This document shows, in pieces, positions 11,809-22,663 of a stretch of 64,000 nt of DNA. The stretch spans positions 62,001 to 126,000 of the forward strand of contig NZ_JABBFP010000002.1 of the NCBI RefSeq assembly GCF_018494085.1, given 5' to 3'. Below the pieces are notes generated by a model, which was given only the letters and a program-made list of their open reading frames with translations, ran no database searches and was not told where the DNA came from. The stretch comes from Rosenbergiella collisarenosi (GTDB lineage Bacteria; Pseudomonadota; Gammaproteobacteria; Enterobacterales; Enterobacteriaceae). Made by a program: the position numbers and the translations under genes. The stretch's first letter is position 1; every line of letters begins with the position of its first letter.

Positions 11809-11879
11809 AAAGGTGCCCTCTGTCCTAGAGTTGATAATTGTTTATCCTATCTGGACATCACATCAGTGGGGCACCTTTT
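11809..11879 (+). ncRNA. Long structured hairpin between purL and glnB, possible small RNA
   Basis: AAAGGTGCCC (11809-11818) pairs perfectly with GGGCACCTTT (11869-11878). Within the 50-base interior a second nested stem can form (GTCC with GGAC, TAG with CTA, GATAA with TTATC). The structure ends in a short T run, as at a Rho-independent terminator. In E. coli the purL-glrK gap carries the small RNA GlmY, but this sequence does not resemble GlmY by eye. It could equally be a processed leader, a terminator or a relic of the deletion that removed glrK-qseG-glrR. Confidence 0.35.
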
Positions 11880-11978
11880 CCTCGTCCAGTGACTTCCTTA
11901 AATAATTACGCAATAATACCTTTCTCTCGCGTTAACCGTGCGGTAAGCCATCAGTGATGGTGACGCAACTGCTAATAA

Positions 11979-12326
<348 letters not shown>

Positions 12327-12345
12327 AGTTCCTTCGCAATTGAGA

Positions 12346-12384
12346 ATTGAGCAGGGAGGTTTCTGGTTTTCTCTGCTCAATTTT
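12346..12384 (+). terminator. glnB terminator
   Basis: ATTGAGCAG (12346-12354) pairs perfectly with CTGCTCAAT (12373-12381) and is followed by TTT. The loop of 18 bases is rather long. It lies 20 bases after the glnB stop. Confidence 0.65.
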
Positions 12385-12477
12385 GCTCCTTTACAAAGCC
12401 CTCCTTACTAATTTTATCCTTCATTATCTACCCTCATCCAACGTAACATTGTGACTGGCAAAGCGTTCGAGGTTAAA

Positions 12478-12493
12478 AGCCAAACGATTGCGT
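12478..12493 (+). promoter_or_regulatory. Candidate PurR operator upstream of glyA
   Basis: AGCCAAACGATTGCGT matches the PurR palindrome at most conserved positions, including the central CAAACG and the right half GCGT. It is about 110 bases before glyA. glyA is a known PurR target in E. coli. One half-site position deviates, so this is a candidate. Confidence 0.5.
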
Positions 12494-12602
12494 AAAAAGA
12501 CAGGCTTCTCTCTACCACCCAGCTTGAAAAGCGTTTACACTAACGGACATTACCCGTTGTGGGGGATTTTTGATGTTAAAAGCAAGCTGAGTGGAGATGG
12601 GA

Positions 12603-13856
12603 ATGTTAAAGCGAGAGATGAACATAGCCGATTACGATGCGGCATTATGGCAGGCGATGGAGCAAGAAAAGGTGCGTCAGGAAGAGCATATCGAACTGAT
12701 TGCTTCAGAAAACTACACCAGTCCACGTGTCATGGAAGCGCAAGGATCACAGCTAACAAATAAGTATGCTGAAGGCTACCCAGGCAAGCGTTATTACGGT
12801 GGTTGTGAGCACGTTGATATCGTTGAACAACTCGCGATTGATCGCGCCAAAGCGCTTTTCGGAGCCGACTATGCAAACGTCCAGCCTCACTCAGGTTCTC
12901 AAGCTAACTTCGGTGTATTTACCGCGTTGCTGAACCCAGGCGATACTATCCTTGGGATGAATTTAGCGCACGGTGGCCATTTAACTCACGGTTCTCCGGT
13001 CAACTTATCCGGTAAATTATATAACGTCATTCCTTACGGTATCGATGAGGCCGGGAAGATTGACTATGACGAATTAGCCGCGCTCGCTCAGCAGCATCAG
13101 CCGAAAATGATCATTGGCGGATTCTCGGCTTACTCAGGCGTATGTGACTGGGCCAAAATGCGTGAAATCGCGGATAGCATCGGCGCATGGTTATTTGTCG
13201 ATATGGCACACGTTGCCGGCCTCGTCGCAGCAGATGTCTATCCCAATCCGCTTCCTCACGCACATGTGGTTACCACAACGACCCACAAAACCTTAGCGGG
13301 TCCACGCGGCGGGTTGATCTTGGCGCAAGGGGGCGACGAGGATCTGTATAAGAAGCTAAACTCTGCCGTATTCCCAGGTGGTCAGGGTGGCCCACTGATG
13401 CACGTTATCGCAGGTAAAGCGGTCGCGTTCAAAGAAGCGATGGAACCAGAGTTCAAGACTTACCAACAGCAAGTCGCGAAAAATGCTAAGGCGATGGTAG
13501 AAGTATTGCTCGCACGCGGTTACAACATCGTCTCCGGCGGGACTCACAACCATCTTTTCTTATTAGATCTGGTTGAGAAAAACCTTACCGGTAAAGAAGC
13601 GGATGCGGCGCTAGGTAGCGCGAACATTACCGTTAATAAGAACAGCGTACCGAACGACCCGAAAAGTCCGTTTGTGACATCGGGGATCCGTATTGGTACA
13701 CCGGCGGTAACCCGTCGTGGCTTTAAAGAAGCCGAAGTTCGCGAATTAGCGGGCTGGATTGCCGATGTGTTGGACAACGTGAACGACGCTGCGACTATCG
13801 AGCGCGTAAAAGGCCAAGTATTGGCGCTTTGTGCGCGTTTCCCAGTTTACGCGTAA
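12603..13856 (+). CDS. glyA: Serine hydroxymethyltransferase
   Basis: 417 residues, the E. coli length. This PLP enzyme interconverts serine plus tetrahydrofolate with glycine plus 5,10-methylene-THF, the main one-carbon source. The PLP lysine is in [15 protein letters not shown], and the sequence is colinear with E. coli throughout. The ATG at 12603 gives the conserved M-L-K-R-E-M start. An in-frame ATG four codons upstream is less likely, because GGAG at 12593-12596 is well placed for 12603. A strong terminator shared with convergent suhB follows. Confidence 0.97.
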   Translation: MLKREMNIADYDAALWQAMEQEKVRQEEHIELIASENYTSPRVMEAQGSQLTNKYAEGYPGKRYYGGCEHVDIVEQLAIDRAKALFGADYANVQPHSGSQANFGVFTALLNPGDTILGMNLAHGGHLTHGSPVNLSGKLYNVIPYGIDEAGKIDYDELAALAQQHQPKMIIGGFSAYSGVCDWAKMREIADSIGAWLFVDMAHVAGLVAADVYPNPLPHAHVVTTTTHKTLAGPRGGLILAQGGDEDLYKKLNSAVFPGGQGGPLMHVIAGKAVAFKEAMEPEFKTYQQQVAKNAKAMVEVLLARGYNIVSGGTHNHLFLLDLVEKNLTGKEADAALGSANITVNKNSVPNDPKSPFVTSGIRIGTPAVTRRGFKEAEVRELAGWIADVLDNVNDAATIERVKGQVLALCARFPVYA

Positions 13857-13870
13857 TAGAGTTAGATAAT

Positions 13871-13907
13871 AAAAAGGCCGCGATAGGTATCTATCGCGGC
13901 CTTTTTT
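13871..13907. terminator. Bidirectional terminator between glyA and suhB
   Basis: AAAAAGGCCGCGATAG, a 4-base loop, then CTATCGCGGCCTTTTTT. This is a perfect 16-base stem with A and T runs on both sides, so it can end transcription from both convergent genes. Confidence 0.93.
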
Positions 13908-13919
13908 ATGAATAAGGAC

Positions 13920-14723
13920 TTAGCGTTTTAATGCATCGCTTAACTGATCGCGCATTACGGATAACATATCACGGACGACGCGTGAGTTGCCTGCCACTAT
14001 GTTTCCTGATTGCAGATAGCCATGCCCACCGGTGAAATCGGTCACCAGACTTCCCGCTTCACGAACGAGTAACTCGCCTGCTGCAAAGTCCCAAGGTTTT
14101 AAGCCAATCTCGAAATAACCATCGGTGCGGCCAGCTGCAACGTAGGCTAAATCTAACGCGGCTGAACCAGTACGGCGAAAATCTGCACACTTGGTGAACA
14201 GTGCCGTTACAACATTCATATAGCTTGCAGCGTGCTGTTTGGCTTTGAATGGGAAACCAGTTGCGAGAATTGTACCATCGAGATCGCGGGCGGTGCTGCC
14301 ACGTAAACGGTAACCATTAAGCTGAGCGCCTTGACCACGTACGGCGGTAAAGAGTTCGTTACGCATCGGATCGTAAACGACCGCGACTTCAGTACGACCT
14401 TTAACACGTACCGCGATAGAGACAGAAAAGTGGGGGAAACGCTTGATGAAGTTACTGGTGCCATCCAGGGGATCGATAACCCATTGTATATCCTTATCTT
14501 CACCACCTAAATCTCCGCTCTCTTCCGTCACAATGCTGTGCAGAGGATAAGATTTACGGATGACTTCGATAATTAAACGCTCGGCGTCACGGTCAACGTT
14601 GGTAACAAAGTCGTTGGTGCCTTTCTGGTTTGTTTCTACTGCGTCAGGCGTTTCATAATTTTTGGCGATAAGATTGCCGGCCTTGCGCGCTGCGCGCACG
14701 GCGATGTTCAGCATCGGATGCAT
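13920..14723 (-). CDS. suhB: Inositol-1-monophosphatase / SuhB
   Basis: 267 residues. It is a Mg-dependent inositol monophosphatase family protein that also joins the rRNA antitermination complex in E. coli. The metal-binding E-E-S-G motif (T-E-E-S-G-D-L), the W-V-I-D-P-L-D-G-T-S-N-F motif and the C-terminal K-P-W-D-F-A-A-G motif are all intact. It is divergent from trmJ, the conserved arrangement. Confidence 0.95.
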   Translation of the reverse strand: MHPMLNIAVRAARKAGNLIAKNYETPDAVETNQKGTNDFVTNVDRDAERLIIEVIRKSYPLHSIVTEESGDLGGEDKDIQWVIDPLDGTSNFIKRFPHFSVSIAVRVKGRTEVAVVYDPMRNELFTAVRGQGAQLNGYRLRGSTARDLDGTILATGFPFKAKQHAASYMNVVTALFTKCADFRRTGSAALDLAYVAAGRTDGYFEIGLKPWDFAAGELLVREAGSLVTDFTGGHGYLQSGNIVAGNSRVVRDMLSVMRDQLSDALKR

Positions 14724-14846
14724 CGGTTATTCCCACTGGATGTTAAAGAACGAAAAATCGCGGCGAGTATAGCAGAAGGTTAAATAAAAGTCTCAGTTTA
14801 TGTTATTCTTCGTGCATCATTTCTATTAGCGACACGAATCCTACTT

Positions 14847-15581
14847 ATGTTACAGAATATCCGCATTGTCCTGGTCGAAACATCGCACACCGGAAATATG
14901 GGCTCCGTCGCCCGCGCAATGAAAACGATGGGTCTCTCTAACCTCTATTTGGTTAACCCACTGCTCAAGCCCGATTCGCAAGCGATATCCCTCGCGGCCG
15001 GAGCGAGCGACTTGATCGGCAATGCGACGATTGTCGATACCCTCGATGAGGCCATTTCAGGCTGTAGTCTAGTAGTCGGTACTAGCGCACGTTCGCGTTC
15101 GCTACCTTGGCCGATGCTGGATGCCCGTGAATGTGGGATTAAAAGCGTCGAGGAGGGGCAGCAGGCTCCAGTGGCATTGGTTTTCGGTCGAGAGCGTGTA
15201 GGGTTAACGAACGACGAATTACAGAAGTGTCACTACCACGTCGCCATTCCGGCTAATCCAGACTATAGCTCGTTAAACCTCGCGATGGCGGTACAGATCA
15301 TCGCTTACGAAGTCCGGATGGCATGGTTAGCGAGCGAGGAAGCACCGGTTCCCGCTAAACACGATGAGTCCCCTTATCCTTTAGTCGATGATCTCGAGCG
15401 TTTCTATCAGCATATGGAAGGTATGATGATGGAAAGCGGTTTTATCCGTCAGGGTAACCCGAGTCAAGTGATGAGCAAGTTGCGTCGCCTCTTTACCCGC
15501 GCACGTCCGGAACGCGATGAGCTGAATATCTTACGCGGGATGCTGTCATCTTTTCAGAAGGGCGATCGTAATAAAGGGTAG
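14847..15581 (+). CDS. trmJ: tRNA (cytidine/uridine-2'-O-)-methyltransferase TrmJ
   Basis: 244 residues. This SPOUT methyltransferase methylates the ribose at position 32 of several tRNAs. The N-terminal catalytic domain begins [19 protein letters not shown]. The SAM-knot motif reads [14 protein letters not shown], and S-L-N-L-A-M-A-V-Q follows. A C-terminal helical extension carries the dimer/tRNA-binding part. It sits immediately upstream of iscR, as in E. coli. Confidence 0.95.
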   Translation: MLQNIRIVLVETSHTGNMGSVARAMKTMGLSNLYLVNPLLKPDSQAISLAAGASDLIGNATIVDTLDEAISGCSLVVGTSARSRSLPWPMLDARECGIKSVEEGQQAPVALVFGRERVGLTNDELQKCHYHVAIPANPDYSSLNLAMAVQIIAYEVRMAWLASEEAPVPAKHDESPYPLVDDLERFYQHMEGMMMESGFIRQGNPSQVMSKLRRLFTRARPERDELNILRGMLSSFQKGDRNKG

Positions 15582-15607
15582 GGCCGTGAGTACGCACATT
15601 CGGTTAA

Positions 15608-15657
15608 ATACTTGAGTAATTTAGTCAGGTAAATAGTTGACCAATTCACTCAGGAAT
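15608..15657 (+). promoter_or_regulatory. Two tandem type 1 IscR operators in the isc promoter
   Basis: Two adjoining 25-base sites, 15608-15632 (core TTGAGTAATTTAGTCAGG) and 15633-15657 (core TTGACCAATTCACTCAGGAA), match the type 1 IscR motif ATA-TTGAC-N-ACTCAGG-AAT. They sit where [2Fe-2S]-IscR represses its own promoter in E. coli, giving feedback on Fe-S sufficiency. Confidence 0.85.
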
Positions 15658-15720
15658 GTCAGACTGTTCGCATCAATTATTTAACATTCTGACAACTGTG
15701 AAAACCGAGGTCGCATCACA

Positions 15721-16230
15721 ATGAGACTGACATCCAAAGGGCGTTACGCAGTCACCGCTATGTTAGACGTTGCGTTACACTCACATGAAGGGCCAGTGCC
15801 CCTAGCGGATATCTCAGAACGTCAAGGTATCTCGCTCTCATATTTAGAGCAGCTGTTCTCTCGCCTCAGAAGGCACGAACTCGTTGCCAGCGTGCGTGGA
15901 CCGGGCGGCGGTTATCTTTTGGGTCAGCAGGCTGGCAATATCTCCGTCGGTACCGTGATCATGGCGGTAGATGAATCGGTTGACGCGACTAAGTGTCAAG
16001 GCAAAGAAGGATGTCAAGGCGGCGAGCGCTGCTTAACGCATGCGCTTTGGCGTGACCTTAGCGATAGAATCAGCGATTTCTTAAATAACATTACGCTGGC
16101 GGAATTGGTCAATAACCAAGAGATCTTGGATGTTGCCGGTCGCCAAGTGACTGTCGATAACCGTCGTTTTCAACATGCTGGCCGTTTAGCAGAAAAAATC
16201 GACGTGAAGTTACGCGCTGTCGGCTCGTAG
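15721..16230 (+). CDS. iscR: Fe-S cluster regulator IscR
   Basis: 169 residues. It is an Rrf2-family winged-helix regulator starting [14 protein letters not shown]. The cluster ligands are in the loop [16 protein letters not shown] (three Cys and a His). Holo-IscR represses the isc operon through the type 1 sites just upstream. The apo form activates other promoters. It is the first gene of a complete isc operon; iscS follows after 75 bases. Confidence 0.96.
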   Translation: MRLTSKGRYAVTAMLDVALHSHEGPVPLADISERQGISLSYLEQLFSRLRRHELVASVRGPGGGYLLGQQAGNISVGTVIMAVDESVDATKCQGKEGCQGGERCLTHALWRDLSDRISDFLNNITLAELVNNQEILDVAGRQVTVDNRRFQHAGRLAEKIDVKLRAVGS

Positions 16231-16305
16231 CCATTACACTGATATCGACGCCCGAATTCAATAAAATATAACATGCAATGAAGTGATGTACGGAGCTTAA
16301 GAGCA

Positions 16306-17520
16306 ATGAAATTACCAATTTATCTCGACTACTCAGCGACGACACCTGTTGATGCTCGCGTTGCTGAAAAAATGATGCAGTTCATGACCCAAGACGGCAA
16401 CTTCGGTAACCCAGCGTCGCGCTCACACCGTTTCGGTTGGCAGGCGGAAGAGGCAGTTGATATCGCGCGTAATCAAATCGCTGAGCTGATCGGCGCTGAC
16501 CCACGCGAAATCGTTTTCACCTCTGGCGCGACTGAGTCGGATAACCTTGCAATCAAAGGTGCCGCGACGTTTTACCAGAAGAAAGGTAAGCACGTCGTCA
16601 CGGTGAAAACCGAGCATAAAGCGGTACTCGATACCTGTCGTCAGCTCGAGCGCGAAGGCTTTGAAATCACCTATTTATCGCCGCAAGCCAATGGCCTCAT
16701 CACTTTAGAGCAATTCACTGCAGCGTTACGTGACGATACGGTGTTGGCATCGGTTATGCACGTAAACAACGAAATCGGTGTGGTACAAGATATCGCAGGC
16801 CTGGGCGAGATTTGCCGGGCTAAAGGTATTATTTTCCATGTCGATGCGACGCAGAGCGTGGGTAAATTACCTATCGACCTCTCGACCTTAAAAGTCGATC
16901 TTATGTCTTTCTCTGCACATAAAATCTACGGACCGAAAGGTATCGGTGGCTTGTATGTGCGCCGTAAACCCCGTATCCGTCTTGAAGCACAAATCCACGG
17001 TGGTGGACACGAGCGTGGCATGCGTTCAGGGACTCTGCCTGTGCACCAAATCGTCGGTATGGGCGAAGCGTACCGTATTGCCAAGGAAGAGATGAGCACT
17101 GAGATGGCTCGTCTGAGTCAACTGCGTCGTCGCTTGTGGGATGGCCTGAAAGATATGGAAGAAGTTTATCTGAACGGTGATCTAGAAAACGGTGCCCCGA
17201 ACATTCTTAATGTCAGCTTCAACTATGTTGAAGGCGAGTCGCTCATTATGGCACTGAAAGATCTTGCTGTATCTTCGGGTTCAGCTTGTACTTCTGCTAG
17301 CTTGGAACCTTCCTACGTACTCCGTGCGTTAGGTATGAACGATGAACTGGCTCATAGCTCAATTCGTTTCTCTTTAGGACGTTTCACCACTGAAGAAGAA
17401 GTCGATTATGCTATCGACCTATGCCACAAATCTATCGGTCGCCTCCGCGATTTATCTCCATTATGGGAGATGTTTAAAGCTGGCGTAGATTTAAATAGCA
17501 TCGAATGGGCGCACCACTAA
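16306..17520 (+). CDS. iscS: Cysteine desulfurase IscS
   Basis: 404 residues, as in E. coli. This PLP enzyme removes sulfur from cysteine and passes persulfide to IscU, TusA and ThiI. The PLP lysine is in [14 protein letters not shown], and the persulfide cysteine is in [10 protein letters not shown]. It is second in the isc operon. Confidence 0.97.
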   Translation: MKLPIYLDYSATTPVDARVAEKMMQFMTQDGNFGNPASRSHRFGWQAEEAVDIARNQIAELIGADPREIVFTSGATESDNLAIKGAATFYQKKGKHVVTVKTEHKAVLDTCRQLEREGFEITYLSPQANGLITLEQFTAALRDDTVLASVMHVNNEIGVVQDIAGLGEICRAKGIIFHVDATQSVGKLPIDLSTLKVDLMSFSAHKIYGPKGIGGLYVRRKPRIRLEAQIHGGGHERGMRSGTLPVHQIVGMGEAYRIAKEEMSTEMARLSQLRRRLWDGLKDMEEVYLNGDLENGAPNILNVSFNYVEGESLIMALKDLAVSSGSACTSASLEPSYVLRALGMNDELAHSSIRFSLGRFTTEEEVDYAIDLCHKSIGRLRDLSPLWEMFKAGVDLNSIEWAHH

Positions 17521-17545
17521 TTTTAGGTTTCTGGAGAAAAATATC

Positions 17546-17932
17546 ATGGCTTACAGCGAAAAAGTAATCGATCACTATGAAAACCCACGTAACGTGGGAT
17601 CGTTCGACAATGCAGACCCAAGTGTTGGGAGCGGCATGGTTGGCGCACCAGCGTGTGGCGATGTGATGAAACTACAAATTAAAGTGAGCGATAGCGGGAT
17701 TATCGAAGATGCTCGTTTCAAAACCTATGGTTGTGGTTCTGCAATTGCCTCAAGCTCACTAATCACTGAGTGGGTAAAAGGTAAATCATTAGACGAAGCG
17801 CAGAGCATCTCTAACATGCAGATCGCCGAAGAACTTGAGCTACCGCCAGTGAAGATCCACTGTTCTATCCTCGCGGAAGATGCGATTAAAGCGGCTATCG
17901 ACGATTATAAGAGCAAGAAAACTGCTAAGTAA
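17546..17932 (+). CDS. iscU: Fe-S cluster scaffold IscU
   Basis: 128 residues. The three scaffold cysteines are in G-A-P-A-C-G-D-V, Y-G-C-G-S-A-I-A-S-S and I-H-C-S-I-L-A-E-D. The HscA recognition motif L-P-P-V-K is present. IscU assembles [2Fe-2S] clusters on sulfur from IscS, and HscBA promote transfer. It lies 25 bases after iscS. Confidence 0.97.
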   Translation: MAYSEKVIDHYENPRNVGSFDNADPSVGSGMVGAPACGDVMKLQIKVSDSGIIEDARFKTYGCGSAIASSSLITEWVKGKSLDEAQSISNMQIAEELELPPVKIHCSILAEDAIKAAIDDYKSKKTAK

Positions 17933-17946
17933 GTTAGGGAGCGATT

Positions 17947-18270
17947 ATGTCTATTTCCCTGAGTGACTCAGCGGCAGCTCGTGTAGGTGCCTTCCTTACC
18001 AACCGCGGACAAGGCGTAGGCCTTCGTCTTGCGGTTCGCACCTCAGGGTGCTCCGGCATGGCTTACGTTTTAGAGTTTGTCGATGAGTTACAGCCCGACG
18101 ATCTTGTTTTTGAAGATAAGGGCGTTAAAGTGATTGTTGATGGAAAAAGTCTCGTCTACCTCGATGGCACGGAGCTAGACTTCGTGAAAGAAGGATTAAA
18201 CGAAGGCTTTAAATTTAATAATCCGAATGTCAAAGACGAATGCGGTTGTGGCGAAAGCTTCAACGTATAG
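17947..18270 (+). CDS. iscA: A-type Fe-S carrier IscA
   Basis: 107 residues. The three conserved cysteines are in R-T-S-G-C-S-G-M and the C-terminal C-G-C-G-E-S-F. It carries clusters from IscU to apo-targets. It is separated from iscU by 14 bases, and a strong hairpin follows it before hscB. Confidence 0.96.
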   Translation: MSISLSDSAAARVGAFLTNRGQGVGLRLAVRTSGCSGMAYVLEFVDELQPDDLVFEDKGVKVIVDGKSLVYLDGTELDFVKEGLNEGFKFNNPNVKDECGCGESFNV

Positions 18271-18292
18271 TTTTGATGTCATACACTGATTT

Positions 18293-18326
18293 AACTCATC
18301 GCCCCAGCTCGCTGGGGCGATGAGTT
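18293..18326 (+). terminator. Strong hairpin between iscA and hscB
   Basis: AACTCATCGCCCCAG, loop CTCG, then CTGGGGCGATGAGTT: a perfect 15-base stem. It lacks a T run, so it is more likely a partial attenuator or mRNA-stability/processing element separating iscRSUA from hscBA-fdx-iscX than a full terminator. Confidence 0.6.
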
Positions 18327-18349
18327 TGTCTTATGCGAACTGAAAGCTT

Positions 18350-18865
18350 ATGAACTTTTTTACGCTGTTTGATCTGCCAGAAAGCTTCACGCTCGACACC
18401 TCGTCTCTCGCCGAGCGTTATCAAGCTTTACAACGTCGTTATCACCCGGATAATTTTGCCACTCAGCCTGAAGGCGAGCGCTTACAAGCCCTTCAGTACG
18501 CGGCCAATATCAATCAGGGTTATCAAGCCTTACGCAAGCCTTTACCTCGTGCTGAATACATCCTGTCGTTACATGGTTTCGATATCAATAACGAACAACA
18601 CACTATGCACGATACCGAATTTCTGATGGCGCAACTCACATTACGCGAGACGCTCGAAGAGATCGAGCAGCAACAGGATGGCGACCGTTTAACAGACTAT
18701 TTAAGCGATATCAAACAGCAACATAAAGCCCTAATGAGCGTTGTCGCGCAGCAGCTCGCTGAGCAACAGTGGCAGCAAGCAGCCGACACAGTGCGTAAAC
18801 TCCGTTTCTTCTCCAGACTGGCCGAGCATGCCGAAGCGCTGGAAGAGAAGTGGCTCGATTTTTAA
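18350..18865 (+). CDS. hscB: Fe-S assembly co-chaperone HscB
   Basis: 171 residues. The N-terminal J domain carries the H-P-D motif (R-R-Y-H-P-D-N-F) that stimulates HscA ATPase. The C-terminal helical domain binds IscU. It precedes hscA by 9 bases. Confidence 0.96.
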   Translation: MNFFTLFDLPESFTLDTSSLAERYQALQRRYHPDNFATQPEGERLQALQYAANINQGYQALRKPLPRAEYILSLHGFDINNEQHTMHDTEFLMAQLTLRETLEEIEQQQDGDRLTDYLSDIKQQHKALMSVVAQQLAEQQWQQAADTVRKLRFFSRLAEHAEALEEKWLDF

Positions 18866-18874
18866 GGACAGACG

Positions 18875-20725
18875 ATGGCGTTACTTCAAATCAGCGAACC
18901 CGGCCTTAGCGCGGTTCCGCACCAGCGTCGATTAGCCGCTGGTATCGACTTGGGGACCACCCACTCCTTAGTGGCTACAGTACGCAGTGGCCAAGCGACA
19001 ACCTTGCCCGATGAGCAAGCCCGCGATCTGCTCCCTTCGGTCGTGCGTTATGCTGCGAAAGAGACAATCGTTGGCTGGGCGGCTCGAGAACAAGCGGTAT
19101 CTGATCCAGCACATACTTTTAGTTCGGTGAAACGCTTATTAGGGCGCTCCTTGACCGACGTACAACAGCGTTATCCGCAACTTCCTTATCACTTCACCGC
19201 AAGTGAGAATGGCCTACCGCTGATGTCGACTCCGCAGGGGCAGGTAAACCCGATTTTGGTCTCGTCTGCGATTCTAGCCACCTTGGCGAAGCGCGCGCAA
19301 GATACCCTCGGGGGAGAACTCGATGGAGTTGTGATCACGGTTCCCGCTTATTTCGACGATGCGCAACGCCAAGGTACAAAAGATGCAGCACGTCTCGCAG
19401 GACTAAACGTATTACGTCTCCTCAATGAGCCAACCGCCGCTGCGGTCGCTTATGGGTTGGACTCTGGACAGGAAGGGGTTATCGCCGTCTACGACCTAGG
19501 TGGTGGGACCTTCGATATTTCGATTCTTCGTCTTAGCCGCGGCGTATTTGAAGTGCTGGCAACAGGTGGCGATTCGGCATTGGGCGGGGATGATTTCGAT
19601 CAGCTGATCGCTCAATGGGTCCAACAACAGGCTGGTATCACCGATCTCTCCGATCGTCATTTACTGCGTCAGGTGTTGGATGCAGCAACACAGGCGAAAA
19701 TTGAACTAAGTCGCGCATCAGAAACCTCGATTACCATTGGAAACTGGCAAGGGACATTAACCCGCGAACAATTTGAACAGCTCATAGCGCCATTACTCAA
19801 GCGTACCTTATCGGTATGCCGCCGTACGGTAAAAGATGCGGGTGTTGAAGACGATGAGATCGCGCAAGTCGTGATGGTAGGCGGGTCGACGCGCGTACCC
19901 GCCGTGCGCGAACGTGTAGGTGAATTCTTCGGTCGCGAACCGCTAACATCAATCGATCCTGATAAAGTGGTTGCACTCGGTGCGGCGATCCAAGCGGATA
20001 TTTTGGCGGGTAATAAACCGGACAGCGAGATGTTGCTACTCGATGTTATCCCGCTATCCTTAGGCTTGGAAACCATGGGCGGCCTCGCGGAGAAAGTCAT
20101 TCCGCGTAATACCACCATTCCCGTGGCGCGCGCGCAAGAGTTCACCACCTTTAAAGATGGTCAAACCGCGATGAGTATTCATGTATTGCAAGGGGAGCGG
20201 GAGTTGGTAGAAGATTGCCGCTCACTCGCTCGCTTTGCGTTACGGGGTATTCCGGCGATGCCTGCAGGGGGCGCCCATATTCGGGTGACCTTCCAAGTCG
20301 ATGCAGACGGCTTATTGAGCGTTACGGCAATGGAAAAATCGACGGGCGTCGAGGCCTCTATACAGGTTAAACCCTCTTATGGGTTAACTGAAAACGAAAT
20401 TGCGACCATGCTTACCGACTCGATGACTCACGCTCGCGACGATATCTCGGCGCGTAAGCTGGCTGAACAGAAAGTCGATGGGCTGCGTGTGTTAGAAAGT
20501 TTAGCGGGAGCATTAGCTGAAGATGCTGCCCTGCTTAGCCAAGATGAACAGCAAGCAATTAACGCCGCACAAACCGAACTGCGTAATGCAGTGGCGGGGA
20601 GTGATGCTGAGCGTATTGCTGACGGAATAAAACAACTCGATCAAGTAACCCAGAACTTCGCCGCGCAACGGATGGATAAATCCATTCGTCAAGCGTTGAC
20701 CGGACATTCTGTGGATGAGGTTTAA
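18875..20725 (+). CDS. hscA: Fe-S assembly chaperone HscA
   Basis: 616 residues, the E. coli length. It is an Hsp70-class chaperone. ATPase-domain signatures [21 protein letters not shown] and [10 protein letters not shown] are intact, followed by the linker, substrate domain and lid. It works on the IscU L-P-P-V-K motif with HscB to release the cluster. It is separated from fdx by 2 bases. Confidence 0.97.
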   Translation: MALLQISEPGLSAVPHQRRLAAGIDLGTTHSLVATVRSGQATTLPDEQARDLLPSVVRYAAKETIVGWAAREQAVSDPAHTFSSVKRLLGRSLTDVQQRYPQLPYHFTASENGLPLMSTPQGQVNPILVSSAILATLAKRAQDTLGGELDGVVITVPAYFDDAQRQGTKDAARLAGLNVLRLLNEPTAAAVAYGLDSGQEGVIAVYDLGGGTFDISILRLSRGVFEVLATGGDSALGGDDFDQLIAQWVQQQAGITDLSDRHLLRQVLDAATQAKIELSRASETSITIGNWQGTLTREQFEQLIAPLLKRTLSVCRRTVKDAGVEDDEIAQVVMVGGSTRVPAVRERVGEFFGREPLTSIDPDKVVALGAAIQADILAGNKPDSEMLLLDVIPLSLGLETMGGLAEKVIPRNTTIPVARAQEFTTFKDGQTAMSIHVLQGERELVEDCRSLARFALRGIPAMPAGGAHIRVTFQVDADGLLSVTAMEKSTGVEASIQVKPSYGLTENEIATMLTDSMTHARDDISARKLAEQKVDGLRVLESLAGALAEDAALLSQDEQQAINAAQTELRNAVAGSDAERIADGIKQLDQVTQNFAAQRMDKSIRQALTGHSVDEV

Positions 20726-20727
20726 TT

Positions 20728-21063
20728 ATGCCAAAAGTAGTGATTTTACCCCACGCCGATTTATTACCGGATGGCGGTGTCTATGATGCGACCCCTGGAG
20801 AAACCGTTCTGGATGTGGCGCTGAGAAATGGAATCGATGTCGAGCATGCCTGCGAGAAATCCTGTGCCTGTACTACCTGCCACTGTATCGTTCGCGAAGG
20901 CTTCGATTCTCTGGCGGAAAGCTCGGAGCTCGAAGACGACATGTTAGATAAAGCGTGGGGCCTAGAGCCGGAGAGCCGCTTAAGCTGCCAAGCACGCGTT
21001 ACTGACGAAGATCTTACTGTCGAATTCCCACGCTATACCGTGAACCACGCGCGGGAACATTAA
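20728..21063 (+). CDS. fdx: ISC [2Fe-2S] ferredoxin
   Basis: 111 residues. The adrenodoxin-type cluster motif C-E-K-S-C-A-C-T-T-C-H-C and a distal cysteine in L-S-C-Q-A-R-V supply the ligands. It donates electrons during cluster assembly on IscU. A hairpin separates it from iscX. Confidence 0.97.
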   Translation: MPKVVILPHADLLPDGGVYDATPGETVLDVALRNGIDVEHACEKSCACTTCHCIVREGFDSLAESSELEDDMLDKAWGLEPESRLSCQARVTDEDLTVEFPRYTVNHAREH

Positions 21064-21075
21064 TTAATTCCTCTT

Positions 21076-21100
21076 CGGGCCAGACTTATTATCTGGCCCG
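21076..21100 (+). terminator. Hairpin between fdx and iscX
   Basis: CGGGCCAGA, loop of 7 bases, TCTGGCCCG: a perfect 9-base stem without a long T run. It probably acts as an attenuator or mRNA-processing element, since iscX normally belongs to the same operon. Confidence 0.5.
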
Positions 21101-21121
21101 ATTGTTATGGAGATAATGAGC

Positions 21122-21322
21122 ATGTCGTTAAAATGGACCGATAGCCGCGAGATCGGCGAAGCCCTTTATGACCTCTACCCCGATACCGATCCGAAAACCG
21201 TAAGATTCACGGATCTCCATGCCTGGATCTGTGGGCTAGAGGATTTCGATGATAATCCTGACGCATCAAACGAAAAAATTCTAGAAGCCATTCTGTTAGT
21301 CTGGATTGACGAATACGAATAA
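21122..21322 (+). CDS. iscX: Fe-S assembly modulator IscX
   Basis: 66 residues, exactly the E. coli length when the ATG at 21122 ([10 protein letters not shown]) is used. Earlier in-frame ATGs at 21107 and 21116 are poorly placed relative to GGAG at 21109-21112. This small acidic protein (many D/E, with the signature E-D-F-D-D-N-P) binds IscS and tunes its activity with iron. pepB follows at 15 bases. Confidence 0.94.
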   Translation: MSLKWTDSREIGEALYDLYPDTDPKTVRFTDLHAWICGLEDFDDNPDASNEKILEAILLVWIDEYE

Positions 21323-21337
21323 TTAGAGGAGTCAGTG

Positions 21338-22621
21338 ATGACTATCGCCATGCAATTACAGCTAAGTCAGCAACCCGCAGCAGAATGCTGGGGAACTAAA
21401 GCCTTGATGAGCCCCCATGCCGAAGGGATGACCATTCATCTCGCTGAGGCAGAGAAAAATAGTGCCATTCAGCGTGCGGGCCGTAAACTCGATCAACAAG
21501 GCATTCGTCACGTCGTCCTCGCGGGCGAAGGATGGGATCTTGAAGCCTGTTGGGCGTTCTGGCAAGGATTTCGCTCGCCAAAAGGGCAGCGTGACGTCAC
21601 CTGGCCCACGCTCTCTGAAGCGGACCGCACTGAGCTTGAACACCGTCTAACCATCATCGATTGGGTGCGCGATACTATCAATACGCCTGCCGAAGACCTC
21701 GGTCCGCAAGACCTTGCGCGTGCTGCTGTGGATCTTCTAAATCGAGTTGCGCCGAATGCGGTTAACTACCGTATTCTCAAAGGCGAAGAACTCCGCGAGC
21801 AGGGGTACGCGGGGCTACACATGGTGGGACGCGCGTCAAGCCGCTCACCTGCGTTACTGACCCTCGATTTTAACCCAACAGGGGACGAGTCAGCCCCTGT
21901 CTTTGCCTGCTTAGTCGGTAAAGGGATCACTTTCGATACGGGGGGCTATAGCCTCAAGCCTAGCACCCCGATGGACTCGATGAAGTCAGATATGGGCGGA
22001 GCAGCGACCCTAACTGGCGCGTTGGCTTTAGCTATCACCCGTGGCTTAACTAAACGCGTAAAATTGATCCTCTGCTGTGCGGATAATATGGTTAACGGCA
22101 ATGCAATGCGCCTCGGCGATATTATCCGTTACCGTAATGGCAAATCGGTCGAGGTGATGAACACCGATGCGGAAGGCCGCTTAGTGTTGGCCGATGGATT
22201 GATTGATGCAAGTGCTCAGCAGCCAGAGCTATTGATCGATGCGGCAACCCTGACCGGCGCGGCGAAGATGGCGTTGGGTAATGATTACCATGCTCTGTTT
22301 AGCTTTGATGATATCGCTGCACAATCGCTATTACACAGTGCCGGTATTGAAGGGGAGAGTTTCTGGCGTTTACCGCTCGCTGAATTCCATCGCCAACACT
22401 TACCTTCTAACTTCGCTGATCTGAATAATATCGCCAGTCCTGCGCACACTGCCGGTGCAAGCAGCGCCGCAGCCTTCCTATCTTGGTTTGTGACTGACTA
22501 TAAAAAAGGCTGGTTACATATCGATTGCTCGGCGACATATCGCAAGTCGGCGGTCGACCAATGGTCAGCGGGAGCTACGGGTATTGGCGTGCGTACTTTA
22601 GCAAATCTCTTATTAAAATAA
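21338..22621 (+). CDS. pepB: Aminopeptidase B (M17 family)
   Basis: 427 residues. It is a cytosolic leucyl-aminopeptidase family enzyme with two metals. Metal and catalytic motifs [23 protein letters not shown] and [10 protein letters not shown] are all present. The ATG at 21338 is chosen over a GTG one codon earlier because of its spacing from GAGGAG. It lies downstream of the isc operon, as in E. coli. Confidence 0.95.
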   Translation: MTIAMQLQLSQQPAAECWGTKALMSPHAEGMTIHLAEAEKNSAIQRAGRKLDQQGIRHVVLAGEGWDLEACWAFWQGFRSPKGQRDVTWPTLSEADRTELEHRLTIIDWVRDTINTPAEDLGPQDLARAAVDLLNRVAPNAVNYRILKGEELREQGYAGLHMVGRASSRSPALLTLDFNPTGDESAPVFACLVGKGITFDTGGYSLKPSTPMDSMKSDMGGAATLTGALALAITRGLTKRVKLILCCADNMVNGNAMRLGDIIRYRNGKSVEVMNTDAEGRLVLADGLIDASAQQPELLIDAATLTGAAKMALGNDYHALFSFDDIAAQSLLHSAGIEGESFWRLPLAEFHRQHLPSNFADLNNIASPAHTAGASSAAAFLSWFVTDYKKGWLHIDCSATYRKSAVDQWSAGATGIGVRTLANLLLK

Positions 22622-22625
22622 TTTA

Positions 22626-22648
22626 CCGGCAGGCGCGTAGCCTGCCGA
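22626..22648 (+). terminator. Hairpin between pepB and sseB
   Basis: CGGCAGGC, loop GCGTA, GCCTGCCG: a perfect 8-base stem right after pepB, without a T run. Probably a weak terminator or mRNA stabiliser. Confidence 0.5.
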
Positions 22649-22663
22649 TATCGAGAGCCGATT

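Noticed and set aside
11809..11879. GlmY small RNA
   Set aside because: The location is suggestive, but the sequence and stem arrangement do not resemble GlmY as I recall it.
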